The notes below the pieces were generated by a model, which made no database searches, was not told where the DNA came from, and worked only from the letters and a program-made list of their open reading frames with translations. A program made the translations under genes and the position numbers. A stretch of DNA of 64,000 nucleotides. It comes from Pseudeuparius sepicola (taxonomy: Eukaryota; Arthropoda; Insecta; Coleoptera; Anthribidae). The stretch lies in NCBI GenBank assembly GCA_963920635.1, contig OY987299.1, forward strand, positions 116,623,373-116,687,372, in the 5' to 3' direction. Below, in pieces: positions 1 to 11,332 of this stretch; positions within the stretch are counted from its first letter, which is position 1; each line of letters starts with the position of its first letter.

Positions 1-560
1 CGTTGGGACGTGGCAGGTCCACAATAAATAAAAAAGACCAGTATTGATAACTTAGGACATTGTCGCAAGGCACAAGGATATTGACAGCACGCATTAATAT
101 ATTAACTAATGAGATTGTTCCTTATATTTATGCTTGGGTACATTGGCTGATGTTTTTGAACATTACTATGATAATACAGTTGTATTAAACTATAAAACTG
201 TACGTTGACATAATCACCACTAAACATTAGACAATTACGTTATACATCATAGCAACAACATACAGTGATGAACGGTACATAATATTAAACACCTTGAAAT
301 CATTAAGTCAATGTATTTGTGCCTTGTTTCAATGCCCAATTTGCATTCACACAACGTATTATTCACTGTAGACATCACTTTTTACATTGAGTTAACGTCT
401 TTAGTACATTATGATAATGTTCATTGGATCATTATGTTAATGAACATGTTAATTACCTAATCACCAACATTCATTGTTACAATCATTTTTGGTCATTGTG
501 TCGATGAAAAAGGCATTGTGACAATGGCTCTGAAGTTAATCACTAGTGGTGATTAATATC
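1..560. other. Non-coding, rich in CATTGT/ACAATG words
   Basis: No supportable gene. Short words of the type CATTGT, ACAATG, CATTA and TAATG recur on both strands at unusually high density up to about 550, where a small palindrome (ATCACTAGTGGTGAT) sits. The words resemble HMG-box (Sox-type) core sites, but a decayed tandem repeat would look the same. Confidence 0.4.
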
Positions 561-1560
561 ATGCCAAGAATTTCTTTCTGTGAGGTATTTGTTGATTCCA
601 TTGTTATTTTTCCAAACTTGAAAATTTTGTGTTGGTTGTCACGTTTTGTATTTGAATCTTATTAAAAGCGCAGTATAGATATACCTTCAAAACGATTATT
701 TAAAATGACAGATGCAATTAGTGTGCAAAATTGCGTTTTATGATTGCAAGCGCATACAAAAAAAAAACAAAAGCAAAGCGCTGTCTATACGATGAACGCA
801 GCCGTCGCCTGACGTCTAACTCATTTGACTGGTTATGTATTATAATAGTTTTGCGAGCCGCTTTCGGGTACGGGGCTTTGAGTACTCAGGAATAAAAACT
901 ACAGAGTAGCTTTTAGGCATTCGGGTACCCGAAAGCTTTGCGTTCGAGAGCTGCTCCTTTTTCCTCCTCCGGACCTCTCCAGCACCAGCCGTTTCATTGG
1001 TGTTTGATGTTCCGCGTTGCGAAGTGGAGTCAATCCGACTTAGGTATTGAAATCTATTTATTTATTTTGATTGCTTGCATTCTTTTTCATTATTTTATGC
1101 TTGTATCAAAATAATACGGGTAGTATTCAAAATTACAATGGAATTAGAAATTGCGCGCGAGTAAAAAATCAGAGTTCGGATACAAATGGTGCTCAATGTG
1201 CTAAAATGTACTGCGTTTCCAGGCTAGAATTAAGAAAACCAACCCGTAAAGTGGTATTAGTGTTAGCTCATTTTTTGTAAATGACATTGTAGAGCGGTTA
1301 TCTCAGAAACTAGTAACAATACGAAAATCGCACATTGAATAAAATTTTCTCCAAATTACACAGTCTTGCAGATGCGCTAGGTTTCAACGTTCCTAGGGTC
1401 AAAAAGTTTCTTCGCACAGCGCCATCTATACGCCAATGTCAAAATGAACGCATAGCAGTTGCGAATAAAGCCCCCTTCACGTCCTAGCGAACGGCGTTTG
1501 CAAAATTAAAATATATCTTCTTGTTCCGGAGATATCGGCGACGGGAGTCCTTATTGGGAC
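561..1560. other. Non-coding stretch without recognised element
   Basis: Only short unconvincing ORFs are present. Visible are a TA-rich first half and a GC-richer patch at about 780-1040 with an imperfect inverted pair around GGGTAC / GGTACCCGAAAG. The end near 1550-1566 reads GGGACACTCTGTATA, which resembles the terminus of the foldback family common in this window. Confidence 0.4.
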
Positions 1561-2742
1561 ACTCTGTATATATCTTACAAAATAATCAAACTGCCGAACT
1601 TAAATGTGACACTGGTATGTTTTTGGGGATGGAGAATAAAGAAAAAAATACGTTAGCTCACCCCCGTACCTTACTCACTGCATAACAACAATAAAATTCC
1701 CTAGGTATTTTACTCAAATTATAGCTATTATATAGACCTAAAGAAATTCTACAAACTATATTAACATAACTCCCTTATTTACAAGAAAATACTTGTCAAA
1801 CTTTAACGCCCTGTACGACGGAAACCATTGGGTTTTCAATATAAATATATTTATAGAACAAAATCATCTTATAGGTATTTTGACGTTTTATATCGACTCT
1901 GGAAGTTTGCTGATAAAAGTTGGACCACCCTGCAGAGATTCCTGTATTTATTTATGTATTTTACACTACAGAAACATCGTCACTTAACTATAGCAATACT
2001 CGTAATTTGAAATGCACCGAGTGCTTTCATCGGGGAAGTTATTAAACCTCCGCATGTCACAATAAATCCTACCCAGCGTCTATAAAACAATATTATTAAA
2101 CAGGAATTCCTCACGCTACGTCGAGCCTCAAACGGTTTTATTAACAACAATTATGACCGGAACAGGGTGAGAGGCAGTAAAAACTCAACAAGTTAATGGA
2201 ATTCATCTCGGGTTCGACAGCGTACACGCCGTTCCACTTGAAACTTGCTTCCTGCCCTCTTCCAGAACTAACACCCTTTTAAGCCGGCGGTATACAAAAA
2301 AGGTTTTTTTGCCTTCGAGAAGGTCTAAGTGTTCATGCTACAGAAAGTAACTGTTTTAGAAGAAGTGGACCACTCAAGTTTTTAAAACGTTAGTTAAGGG
2401 CAGTATTTTTTATATCATCATCGATCCGTTTTTGGTAATTTCAACGCAATCGGTTGATTTAATCGTTATGAAACAAGAGTACCTTTTTCTTGCAGAATGA
2501 AAAGATGCACTAAAATGATGGACCTGCAGGACTAAAAAGATAGCCTCAAAAAAGTTACGAGTAAAAGCGTGATCAAAAAACAGCGCAAATAGCGCCCTCT
2601 GTGTGATACGGTGAAATTGACATTTTCAGCTTATTCTCCATCCCCAAAAACATAGCAGTGCCAAATTTCAGTTCAGCAGCTTTATTATTTCGGGAGATGT
2701 AGCCAAAATTCAATTTAAAAAAATGAACTTCAACGCCCTGTA
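1561..2742. repeat. Degenerate foldback element, relative of the 40.61 kb element
   Basis: The right part (about 2400-2742) matches the right arm of the foldback at 40610-41728, including the stretch around CTCCATCCCCAAAAACA, and ends in CGCCCTGTA. The left part (about 1570-1650) contains the inverted counterpart (TTTTTGGGGATGGAGAATAA). The two arms are separated by unrelated sequence with CCCTGTA and CCCTGCAG motifs at about 1810 and 1928, so further insertions or rearrangements are likely. A second short fragment ending ACACCCTGTATA follows directly at 2743-2855. Confidence 0.55.
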
Positions 2743-2855
2743 TCCCAAAAGTTAGGACGTTTACGACATACGTTCATATGAAGTTTTTTTCTTAAAATGG
2801 GCCCAAGAATAACCCCCTTAAGTATTAGCATGTCATTAAGGAACACCCTGTATAA

Positions 2856-4031
2856 TTAAAGTTGTGAGCGCAAGCTATTCATTTGAAATGACACGAAAAG
2901 CGCGGGAATGGTTTTGACGTCATATAGCTCGATCGATCAGAAGGCAGTGACAGGAGTGACAGCTACACAAAATTAGGAAAGGAAGAATGGAAACTGAACA
3001 TTAAAATAAACAGTTCGGCGACCCATTTCCAGAGGGATCTGATGTAGGTCAAGTAGGATGAGTAGGATCGTCGAACTTCTTACTTGAATTGTAAGATATA
3101 TAAATTCTATCTTCTATACTTACCATTGAGTACGATCGTCGAGCCTTTTTTTGTAAGACCCGTTCTTCCGTATTGACAAGAAAGGCAAGACGGAGACAAG
3201 CGCGCTGCGAACTGAGGTAAAAGGGCAAGCTTGCAGACCCCGCCATCATCACATCTTTGAGCATTTTCAGCATTTTGAGCACTTTGTGAATATTCTTGAG
3301 CGTTTTAGGAACGTGCCCGAGAATTTTTAGAAAAATGAGAATTTTGAAAAAAAAAACATTTAATTGCTTTTTTCTTAACCTCTGAAAGGAGCTGATCATT
3401 TTGCTATAATGAAACAGCTATCTATGTCATTTATTTTCGTTTATTCTCGTTCGTGCTCTTTTGTTCTTGCTAAAAATGCTCGAGCATTTTGCATCTCTAC
3501 TGATTAGGTATCATTTTTAGTAATAATTGGACAATGGTTATTTTGACACTCCATATAGTGTATTTAAATTCAAAGTACTTACCTACCTAATATGAAATTG
3601 TCAGTAGCAGGGAAAATGTAATACATTGCTCGATGCGTATTGCGTAAGCTCTTCTTGGCCTCGAAGAGAGTTTTAAGAAACTAGGCAACACGGCCATTAA
3701 ACAACCTCCTCGGCCAAAAAAATGTGCTTACCTACGCATCTCGCAAGGTAAATAATTATTTAATACAGCAGCACATTCTTCTCAAACATTATCAACAATA
3801 TCAAGACTGCGATAGACTATAATAAGACGGATAGACAAGGATGGGACGTTCTCGTTGGTCTTTGTAAACAAAGCTTGCGTGGTGCTGTAGTTTTATACTG
3901 TGCCGCCCATATTAGTTTATACATGGTGCTGCCGCCCACCAGAGGCGCCACCACCAACGAGCTAGTTGGCGTCACAACCAAGGAGGGCGCGTTACAAGAA
4001 TGATTTGAATTATGCAGTTTTTAATTGCTTA
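2856..4031. other. Non-coding stretch
   Basis: No recognisable gene. The longest reading frame (about 116 codons on the minus strand, 3049-3399) is lysine/leucine-rich low-complexity translation of A/T-rich repeats such as GAGCATTTT, and has no family signature. At 3880-3990 a GC-richer patch repeats GCCGCCCA twice. Confidence 0.4.
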
Positions 4032-4810
4032 TACAGTGTGTCCCCGAATAGGTGTAACTATACTTGTAAACTTTTTTATTTTTAATTTTTCGGCAAAAAG
4101 TCATTCTTTATCAAAAGTTTTGCTTGTTTTGAAACTGGGAAATCCAATACCAGATTTTCGAAAAGTTATACAGGGCGTCCGAAAAGTTCAAAATATTAAA
4201 ATCGTGTCAAGAATAAAGTGCTATTTTTTTCAAAGTTAGCGAGAAATGTTATTTGAGAAAGTGGTTCCTAATACAACAAGAGGTCCAAATCTCCGATATT
4301 AAAAGATTCTAATAAACTTAAGAAATATTATATTTTTAACTTTTTGAAGTTTCTTCTTTGTAAACAGACCCAGATCGGATGAACCTGTCTATGGTACGCC
4401 TCAAACACTTCAGGGCTTACATGTTTACTTGTTTTCCAATGCCTCCTGGATAAACCGTAATAACACATTATTGCTCTTAATATCATGAACCACATTTTAA
4501 AAAAACGACTATTTCGTGAATTTTCTTAGAATCTATTAATATCTGAGATTTGGGCCCTTTGTTTTATTAGAAACCACTTTCTCGAATAACATTTTCTGCT
4601 AGCTTTGAAAAAAAGAGCACTTTACTCTTGACACGATTTTAGTATTTTGAACTTTTCGGACGCCCTGTATAACTTTTCAAAAATCTGGTATTGGATTTCC
4701 CAGTTTCAAAATAAGCAAAACTTTTTATAAAGAATGACTTTTTGCCGAAAAATGAAAAATAAAATAGTTTACAAGTATAGTTACCTACACCTATCTGGGG
4801 ACACACTGTA
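4032..4810. repeat. Foldback (palindromic MITE-like) element
   Basis: Inverted arms of about 290-320 bp start TACAGTGTGTCCCC at 4032 and end GGGGACACACTGTA at 4810. Both arms carry the same internal box (ATACAGGGCGTCCGAAAAG, inverted in the right arm), and arm identity looks high with scattered changes. The spacer is about 4320-4495. The ends sit in TA, as expected for a Tc1/mariner-type TA target. It has no coding capacity. Confidence 0.85.
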
Positions 4811-5386
4811 TTTATTACATAAAAATAAAAAGTGAGTTTTTTCCGAACTGTGGTTCATTTAATGGCAATAAATTACGTTTGAAAACATAATTTTTTAAAT
4901 TTAATTTTTGTGCAAGTTCCCCATTGAAAGAATTTAGGATAATTTAAATCTTTGGCAGGCTTTTCATTCATTTTTGGGAACAGGGGTCGGTGTCTAGGTA
5001 GGTAGCTGGTTTGCCCAAAATAATATAGGTAAATTATAATTTTATGGGCACTAATCCTGGTGATCTGAAAACGAATAAAGTAGGTATTTATACCTATTTA
5101 ATAAAGTACAATAATTATTGAAAAGGACAGAATAAATTATAGATAGGTAAATATTTATATACGAAGGATAATCCATTTCTGCATTTTATTTCTTATTCTG
5201 CTTTTGAAGTGATCACGTCGGCCTCGATTTGTGTTTGTTTTGTGTTGGGAGTTGTTGTTGATATGGGATAAGTCTACTGTTCTGCGTGCGTTAAAATTGT
5301 AAGTAGGTCTAGTTTTTAAATATTCAATATAAAGGGTGTACCAATGGTGCAAAATCGTTCGAAAGTTAACTTCTTCTTGGGATACC
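4811..5386. other. AT-rich non-coding stretch
   Basis: Nothing recognised. Reading frames are short and compositionally random. Confidence 0.4.
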
Positions 5387-5850
5387 TACAGGGTGTCTAC
5401 TTTTAAGTGTATACAAATCGATAAAAAATGTATTTTGTGAGATATTTTCAAAAACCTTTTTTTGTTCGAAAGGACTTCAAAAAACCCTTCTTTTGACGTT
5501 TTTACTTTTGTCAAAATGCAAATCCAGGGACGGCTACGATTTTTTTTATACCCCGATTTTCACAAAAACCATTTAGCGATTTTTTTATTTAAAATCTGAC
5601 AAAACAGCGTTAATCAGGACACCCCAAAACCCCCATATACTAAATTTGAACAAAAAATGTAGAGGGTGTTCGGTTCTACACCGTGTTAAAGTTGAGCAAA
5701 ATAGGGATTTCAAAGGCACCTGGCGAGTCAAGCGTGCCATGGAATTATTTCAAAAGAGTGGAAGAGTTAACAGGACCACCCAAAGTGTTGATGGAAGAAA
5801 TTGCAAGAAGAAATATACAGGATGTTTTTCTCTACAGCGTCTCACATTTC
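5387..5850 (+). repeat. Foldback family B, single arm plus interior
   Basis: Starts TACAGGGTGTCTAC and runs through the same sequence found inverted at 55407-55927 and in both arms of 58599-59386. Shared marks are the CAAATCCAGGG(A/C)CGGCTAC block, the AAATCTGAC(C/A)...CAGCGTTAATCAG block and the interior with ATGTAGAGGGTGTTCGG. The copy has no matching right arm and runs into hAT-like transposase sequence, so it is either truncated or part of a larger element. Confidence 0.75.
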
Positions 5851-5888
5851 CGATTTTTTTCGATTCTTTTCTCCAGAAGTATTGCAAA

Positions 5889-6129
5889 TTTAATGTCCCA
5901 AGTGAAACAACACTACGAAATATTTCAAAAATTTAGAAATGCGATGGAAGAAATTAGTGGGTTTCAGTTTCTTAGCTAAGTAGCAAATATTTTAAAGGGA
6001 GATTTTACCGAATCCATCGATTTGGATCCTGTGATAGTGAGCAATTTTAAAAGCGCACCTCTTACATCTGTGGATGTGGAGAGGAGTTTCTCCATTTATA
6101 AATTTTTATATTCTGACAAATTTTTTTAA
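5889..6129 (+). pseudogene. hAT-like transposase, C-terminal dimerisation segment (decayed)
   Basis: The frame ending at the TAA at 6127-6129 reads FKSAPLTSVDVERSFSIYK near its C-terminus. This is the signature of the hAT-superfamily C-terminal dimerisation region, as in the insect type with a CDVERSFS motif. The same frame extends upstream through a residue string like VANILKGDF (about 5980) and, beyond one in-frame TAA at 5977-5979, through LMSQVKQHYEIFQKFRNAME. The catalytic core is absent. The family normally cuts and pastes DNA with 8-bp target duplications; this copy cannot make an active enzyme. The family assignment of the last 45 residues is strong, while the extent upstream is uncertain because repeat family B abuts it. 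Confidence 0.75.
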
Positions 6130-7370
6130 TTATTGAGAATTTTGAGCAACATTTAGTGGTTTATTGTTTTTACAACTAAATTTCAACCTGATTTTTATAA
6201 TTTATAATAAACGCATAATTTAGATTTAGTTCAATCGCCCTGTATGTAGAAAATTTAAAGTGAAATATGGTTACTTTTACTATGTATAAATGCATTTAGA
6301 AATTTGTATGTACATTATACAGTGTCTGCCAGAAAGTTGGATACAAATGGGAATTTTCTTTATTTGAAGTTTGTCAAAAAAAAATTCTTGATAAAAGTTG
6401 GTGCTTGTGCTTAAACTCAAAATTCACCCGAAAAAATTTAGAAATTTCGATTCGTATACAGGGTAGGTTGAAAAATATGAAAATTCCTCAAGAGTAAAGT
6501 ACCCTTATTTTTAGAACTACATCAGAGTTGCACTAAGAAAAGTTGTTTGTAATCTCAAGACAATGTCAAATATGAATTCACAGCCACCTACTCAAAAGAA
6601 AAAAAAAATTCACACTTGCGCATTTTTTACTCATCACGCTGTATAATACATAATGTTAGATATGTATTTTCAGGCACATCCTCGAGCATGACAGTACGAT
6701 ACCAATGATTTTTGTTTACGTTTAACTAGCATCTTAAAAACACTTAATAACTGAAAGTTCTGCAAAGTTTGTCGTTTTTTTGTATCCAGGTAAAATACTC
6801 CTACAATTTCAAACATAACATAGCATCTAATCTGTGGAACATACAAATATTTTAATAGAGCAACAATTTAAGAGTTATTTAATAAATGAGAATTCAACTA
6901 TAAAAATTATACAGCGTGATGAATAAAAAATGCGAAAAGTGTGATTTTTTTTCTTTTGAGTAGGTGGCTGTGAGTTCATATTTGACATTGTCTTGAGATT
7001 CCAAACAACTTTTCTTAGTGCCACTCTGATGTAGTTCTAAAAATAGGGATACTTTACTCTTGAGAAATTTTCATATTTTTCAACCTACCCTGTATACGAA
7101 TCGAAATTTCAAAATTTTTGCGGGTGGATTTTGAGTTTAAGCACAAGCACCAACTTTTATCAAGAATATTTTTTTTGAGAAATTTCAAATAAAGAAAATT
7201 CCAACTTTCTGGCAGACACTGTATATGTTTATTTGTAAATGAAACAATAAATTTATATTTTTAAAGTATTTCTTAATTTGCATATTTTCAACATTTTCCT
7301 GCATATTTTGACTAAATTATTTGCATATTTATGAGCATATTTTTAGGGTTTCGACTTGCATATTTGGGTA
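6130..7370 (+). mobile_element. hAT-like 3' non-coding end, split by a foldback element
   Basis: After the transposase stop come about 190 bp of AT-rich trailer, then the nested foldback (6316-7225). The trailer resumes with five copies of the word GCATATTT between about 7276 and 7362. Clusters of GCATATTT are typical of hAT subterminal regions. No terminal repeat or target duplication could be fixed. Confidence 0.5.
6316..7225. repeat. Foldback element nested in the hAT trailer
   Basis: 910 bp. Left arm from TATACAGTGTCTGCCAGAAA (6316), right arm ending in TCTGGCAGACACTGTATA (7225). The arms are about 335 bp each, nearly identical after inversion, with a spacer of about 250 bp (6655-6905). 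Inner boxes CAGGGTAGGTTG / CAACCTACCCTG and ATACAGCGTGATGA / TCATCACGCTGTAT are symmetric. The ends lie in TA. Confidence 0.88.
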
Positions 7371-7890
7371 ACTCTACTCATGAATCACCCTGTACAACGA
7401 CGCTTACGTAGCATAAATATTTCCGTGTCTTCACGTGGAGTACAAGACGATGCATGGAAGAGGTGGGTATCAGTTATTTCGAATTTATTGGCCTGTCATC
7501 GCGCCTTCGAAAAACACGCAGCGTTAGATTTTTTGATAGAGGAGCGAAGAAATTTGTTAGTAGCCTCGACGATGGGAACACGAGATCCCCGAGCACCTCA
7601 CACACAAAAAAACACAGATACCTCGGCATACATTTTTCTATGTCGACATAGCTTGTGTTTATGTTTCTATAGTGTTCGTTAGGTAGTCTGTGAAAAGATT
7701 AGTTATATTCTGTTGACTTTTACACTTACGTAGGTATTTCTAAGTAAAATAGTTATTCGATGAAGGAAGCTTGTTTTTAATATGATATAGAAGACGATTC
7801 TTCTATTGCCAATATACACGTCGCGTCTTTCAAATTTGGCACCACATAGGAAACATTTTTCATAAACCGCAATGTGTCAATATAGTGCTT
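7371..7890. other. Non-coding stretch
   Basis: Begins with a short GAATCACCCTGTA terminus at 7381-7393. Overlapping frames at 7356-7682 show no family signature. No other element was recognised. Confidence 0.4.
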
Positions 7891-8453
7891 TTTCTTGAAA
7901 TCGGCAGTAAAGTGTCCCAAAACCGTCATTAAAAGCTCAGAAATCGGCACTGAAGTAACCCATTATTGTACGATTTTTTCAATAAGTAGGCCTTGGCGAG
8001 ATGTAAACATCAAACGTCAGACGCGGAGCAATCGCCCGTCAAAAGTGACCAAATATTCAAAAACCGGCCAATAAAGGCCCATTTAACTATTCTTACACAT
8101 TGCGAAATTGTTACCTATAGCAGCGCAAGCTATCAGTATAAATATTTTAGTAGGTTTGAATGTCAATAGATTTATTATAGAGGCTGCACAACAAGTAGCA
8201 GTGTAGTTTTTCTGTTCGAAGGTGCCGTGTCTTTGTCATACTTGACCTAGGTAGAGCGATCGTCAAAGTCAAGCAATGCCGCGCGTAGTCGGTTCATGGA
8301 CGGGTGATCCCTTATTATTATTTTCTTGCCTAATAAAACATTTTTTTCCGATTTCAAAAAAAATATAACATGTACCTCGGCACTGAAGTTCTTTTTATGA
8401 CTCATGTGGAATTTAGTTGCCGAGGTCTCTGGCCTTGGTACATAAATAACTAT
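7891..8453 (-). repeat. R610 repeat, copy A
   Basis: Same family as the tandem pair at 45387-46606, in opposite orientation. Recognisable blocks are TTTCTTGAAATCGGCA at the start, CGCCCGTCAAAAGTGACC, GGTGATCCCTTAT and the end GGTACATAAATAACTAT. Of the palindromic head seen at 45.4 kb only the inner arm (CTCGGCACTGAAGTTC then ACTCATGTGG) remains. Confidence 0.85.
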
Positions 8454-9539
8454 TTAATGAAAGTTCCTAAGGATGCCGCTAGACCGACCCTATATTAAAA
8501 ACCCGAGCATGACGTCATATTTCGTTGTTGTTTGCAGATTGGGGTGGCGCTACTCGACGAAAAAAATGGCGACTTATTATAGGTTATAGGGGGGTATTCT
8601 GTGGTAAAAAGTATGCCAGTTTCTGACATTTAGAATGTCCCATAGGTATTTATAGATATTATATTTTGGAAGAGTATTTTGTAACGTATGCAAGAACTAA
8701 AGTAGGTAGAAAATTTGGTCTATAGCCCCAAAGCGAACCAATGGTAATATAAAGAAGAAACTGGAAAATCTAATGCGTTCTATACTTACTTACACTACAG
8801 CTAGCTATATGAGCTTAATTCAACCAAAATGTACCAAAATATTCTTGCTTGCTCTTTAGACTCGCTTTTTTTAAGAAATCTAAGGAAATAGTCATGAAGA
8901 TTTGTCACATTAAAGGGACATAACAAACAATCATTTTATTTTATTTTGGACATTAAATTCGTTATATATCGGACATATTTGCATGTTTTATTTTCTAAAA
9001 GATTCTGCAACAATGGCGTTTTAACATTAAACCACCCTGATGATTTTTTTCGCCGTGTGGCGCCACTGGCGATCGCTTGAAATGGCGCTATGCACAAATC
9101 TTTAATATACAGTGTCTTCCAAAAAATTCGCACCATAAGGGGGAAATTTTTAATTAATGTTTTATTTTGAAATTTAATTTTGGGGTTAGGTATACCTTTT
9201 GCATGAAAAAAGATGAAAAATGACTCACTCAAACGTGGTCATGTGATTTTCGTTATCTGTCAAAAATGATATTTAAAAAATATATCGCCAAAAATGGGTT
9301 CATTTGTTAAAATATCACAAAGTTTTACTTTAAAAAGTTTCTATTTCAATTTTACCCCAGTGTGCCAAACTTGAACGCTCTAATAAAAGATTTAGTTTTT
9401 TTGACAATTTTTAATACTTATGAAATTTTTGGAAATTTCAAAACTCTTTAACTTCGTAAAAACTAATATTATATATTTCTATTAGCTTTATCTCTATTAA
9501 CTTTTCATTAGGTATAACCGATAAGAATAGGTACTTTTC
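8454..9539. other. Non-coding stretch with one isolated transposon-like terminus
   Basis: No gene. A terminus-like TACAGTGTCTTCC starts at 9109 but no partner end was found. A CRE-like TGACGTCA occurs at about 8510. The remainder is AT-rich. Confidence 0.4.
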
Positions 9540-9769
9540 AAAAGAAAATGATATTAACGCTTACTAGACATTTTGAAAAAACGAAATTTTTTCGATTTAT
9601 TCTAATCCATCTAGCTTCGTTGTTTCTGATTTTAGATAAAAAGTATAAATACCAAAGTCGGAGGGAATTGTGTCCCTCATGCGGTTATCATGTCCTACTT
9701 TCCATGGCAGCTGTCACTTTCGAGATATGATACAAACTTGTGTTTTTAAAAGCTTTTATTTAACTTGCA

Positions 9770-9798
9770 ATGTATGTATGTATGTATGTATGTATGTA
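9770..9798. repeat. (TATG)n microsatellite
   Basis: Uninterrupted tetranucleotide repeat of about seven units. Confidence 0.95.
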
Positions 9799-9845
9799 AT
9801 TTGTTCGGGTGGAATCTTGCAACTCAATTTTGAAGCAGATATCTT

Positions 9846-10333
9846 CAACCGATCGAGCTGAAATTTTGTACACACGTTTAATTTGGATGACAATGCATGA
9901 TTATATGTGTGACGTCATTCTAAATCCAACATGGCGGATCACCCAAGATGGCGGACTAGTTAAATTTCAACCGATCGAGCTGAAATTTTGTACACACGTT
10001 TAATTTGGATGACAATGCATGATTATATGTGTGACGTCATTCTAAATCCAACATGGCGGAACACTCAAGATGGCGGACTAGTTAAATTTCAACCGATCGA
10101 GCTGAAATTTTGTACACACGTTTAATTTGGATGACAATGCATGATTATATGTGTGACGTCATTCTAAATCCAACATGGCGGAACACTCAAGATGGCGGAC
10201 TAGTTAAATTTCAACCGATCGAGCTGAAATTTTGTACACACGTTTAATTTGGATGACAATGCATGATTATATGTGTGACGTCATTCTAAATCCAACATGG
10301 CGGAACACCCAAGATGGCGGACTAGTTAACTTT
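9846..10333 (+). repeat. 122-bp minisatellite, four near-identical units
   Basis: Units start with CAACCGATCGAGCTGAAATT at 9846, 9968, 10090 and 10212, a constant 122-bp period. The array stops at AGTTAACTTTGAC. Differences are limited to a few positions (for example GATCACCC versus GAACACTC). Each unit contains a full palindromic CRE core TGACGTCA and two ATGGCGG boxes (AACATGGCGGA and AAGATGGCGGAC). There is no coding frame through the array. Confidence 0.95.
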
Positions 10334-10364
10334 GACTTGTGTAGTTTGGTGAGATAGGCGTCAA

Positions 10365-10583
10365 CAGCATTGGTCTGCAACCTGTCTCGTTGTATATTTA
10401 GGCTCCAAGCTCTTCGCGCCTGGTCAAGCATACGTGGCCTTAAGTAGGGTTAGATCATTAGAAGGTCTCCTCATTGAAGAGCTAGACTGTTCTAAACTAA
10501 CCGGCAAACGACCTTGCAACAATGATGCGTTAACTGAGATGAATAGACTCAGACACCTGGCCAAACTAAAAATTACAAAATAA
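10365..10583 (+). pseudogene. Helitron Pif1-like helicase, C-terminal fragment
   Basis: The frame ending at TAA 10581-10583 reads LGSKLFAPGQAYVALSRVRS and then LEGLLIEELDCSKLTGKRPC. GQAYVALSRV is the conserved helicase motif VI region of Pif1-type helicases fused to Rep in Helitrons, the rolling-circle DNA transposons. About 70 codons are visible. The upstream frame fades into the minisatellite, so the Rep domain and most helicase motifs are missing. The stop codon lies inside the left arm of the perfect palindrome. It is a fragment of a mobile-element protein, certainly non-functional by itself. Confidence 0.85.
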
Positions 10584-10911
10584 ATTAAAAGTAAAAAAAT
10601 ATTTTTAAAAAAAGCTTTTATTTAAATGCGCTAAAAAGAATAAAATAATCTTTTCTTTTAAAACTTTTACTATCAACTTATAACGTCATTCCACAATTTA
10701 TATGATATAAAAGCTTGTCGCGAGATTTAAGTTTTCAAACTAAGTAAATACCACTACTTAAATCTCGCGACAAGCTTTTATATCATATAAATTGTGGAAT
10801 GACGTTATAAGTTGATAGTAAAAGTTTTAAAAGAAAAGATTATTTTATTCTTTTTAGCGCATTTAAATAAAAGCTTTTTTTAAAAATATTTTTTTACTTT
10901 TAATTTATTTT
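10577..10911. repeat. Perfect palindrome, 156-bp arms, 23-nt loop
   Basis: The left arm 10577-10732 and right arm 10756-10911 are exact reverse complements over 156 bp by base-by-base comparison. The 23-nt spacer is 10733-10755. The arms include CTCGCGACAAGC and AAAGCTTTTATTTAAATGCG. There is no coding content apart from the last codons of the Helitron fragment in the left arm. Confidence 0.97.
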
Positions 10912-11332
10912 AAATAGAAACCATAATTATTTCTGTTATTTTTCCGAATAACCATATCGAGTATTAAATCGTTGGAAAGCTCTAAAAATGCCTGATTTTT
11001 CGAGACTATGGCCAACTATGGTTTCCATTTAAAAAAACACAAGTTTATGTCATATTTAGAAAATGGCAGCTGAAACGGAAAGTAGGACATGACAACCGCA
11101 TTGGGGACACAATTCCCTCCAACTTTGGTATTTACACAAAGCTAGATGGATTAGAATAAATCGCCAAAATTTCGTTTTTTCAAAATATCTAGTAAGCCAT
11201 GACTTTTAAAAATCCACAAGGTGCATTACATTGGGCCTACAAAACTGCAACTCTTTTCCCATTTAACCTTCCTTCTATCTCCACTAGTTTCCGAGATCCC
11301 CATACTGATCATCAAAAAAATCTCACCCTGTA

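Larger units (their letters stand above)
9540..11332. mobile_element. Composite foldback carrying minisatellite, Helitron tail and palindrome
   Basis: The segment 9545-9765 (blocks such as CATGCGGTTATCATGTCC and GGAGGGAATTGTGTCC) recurs inverted at about 11030-11220. The right arm continues to CTCACCCTGTA at 11332 and also matches the right arm of 15092-16329 (ATGGGGATCTCGGAAACTAG-type block, GAGTATTA, CCAACTATGG). The left terminus is not seen. Between the arms lie a microsatellite, a 4-copy minisatellite, a Helitron helicase C-terminus and a perfect palindrome, each listed separately. Confidence 0.65.
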
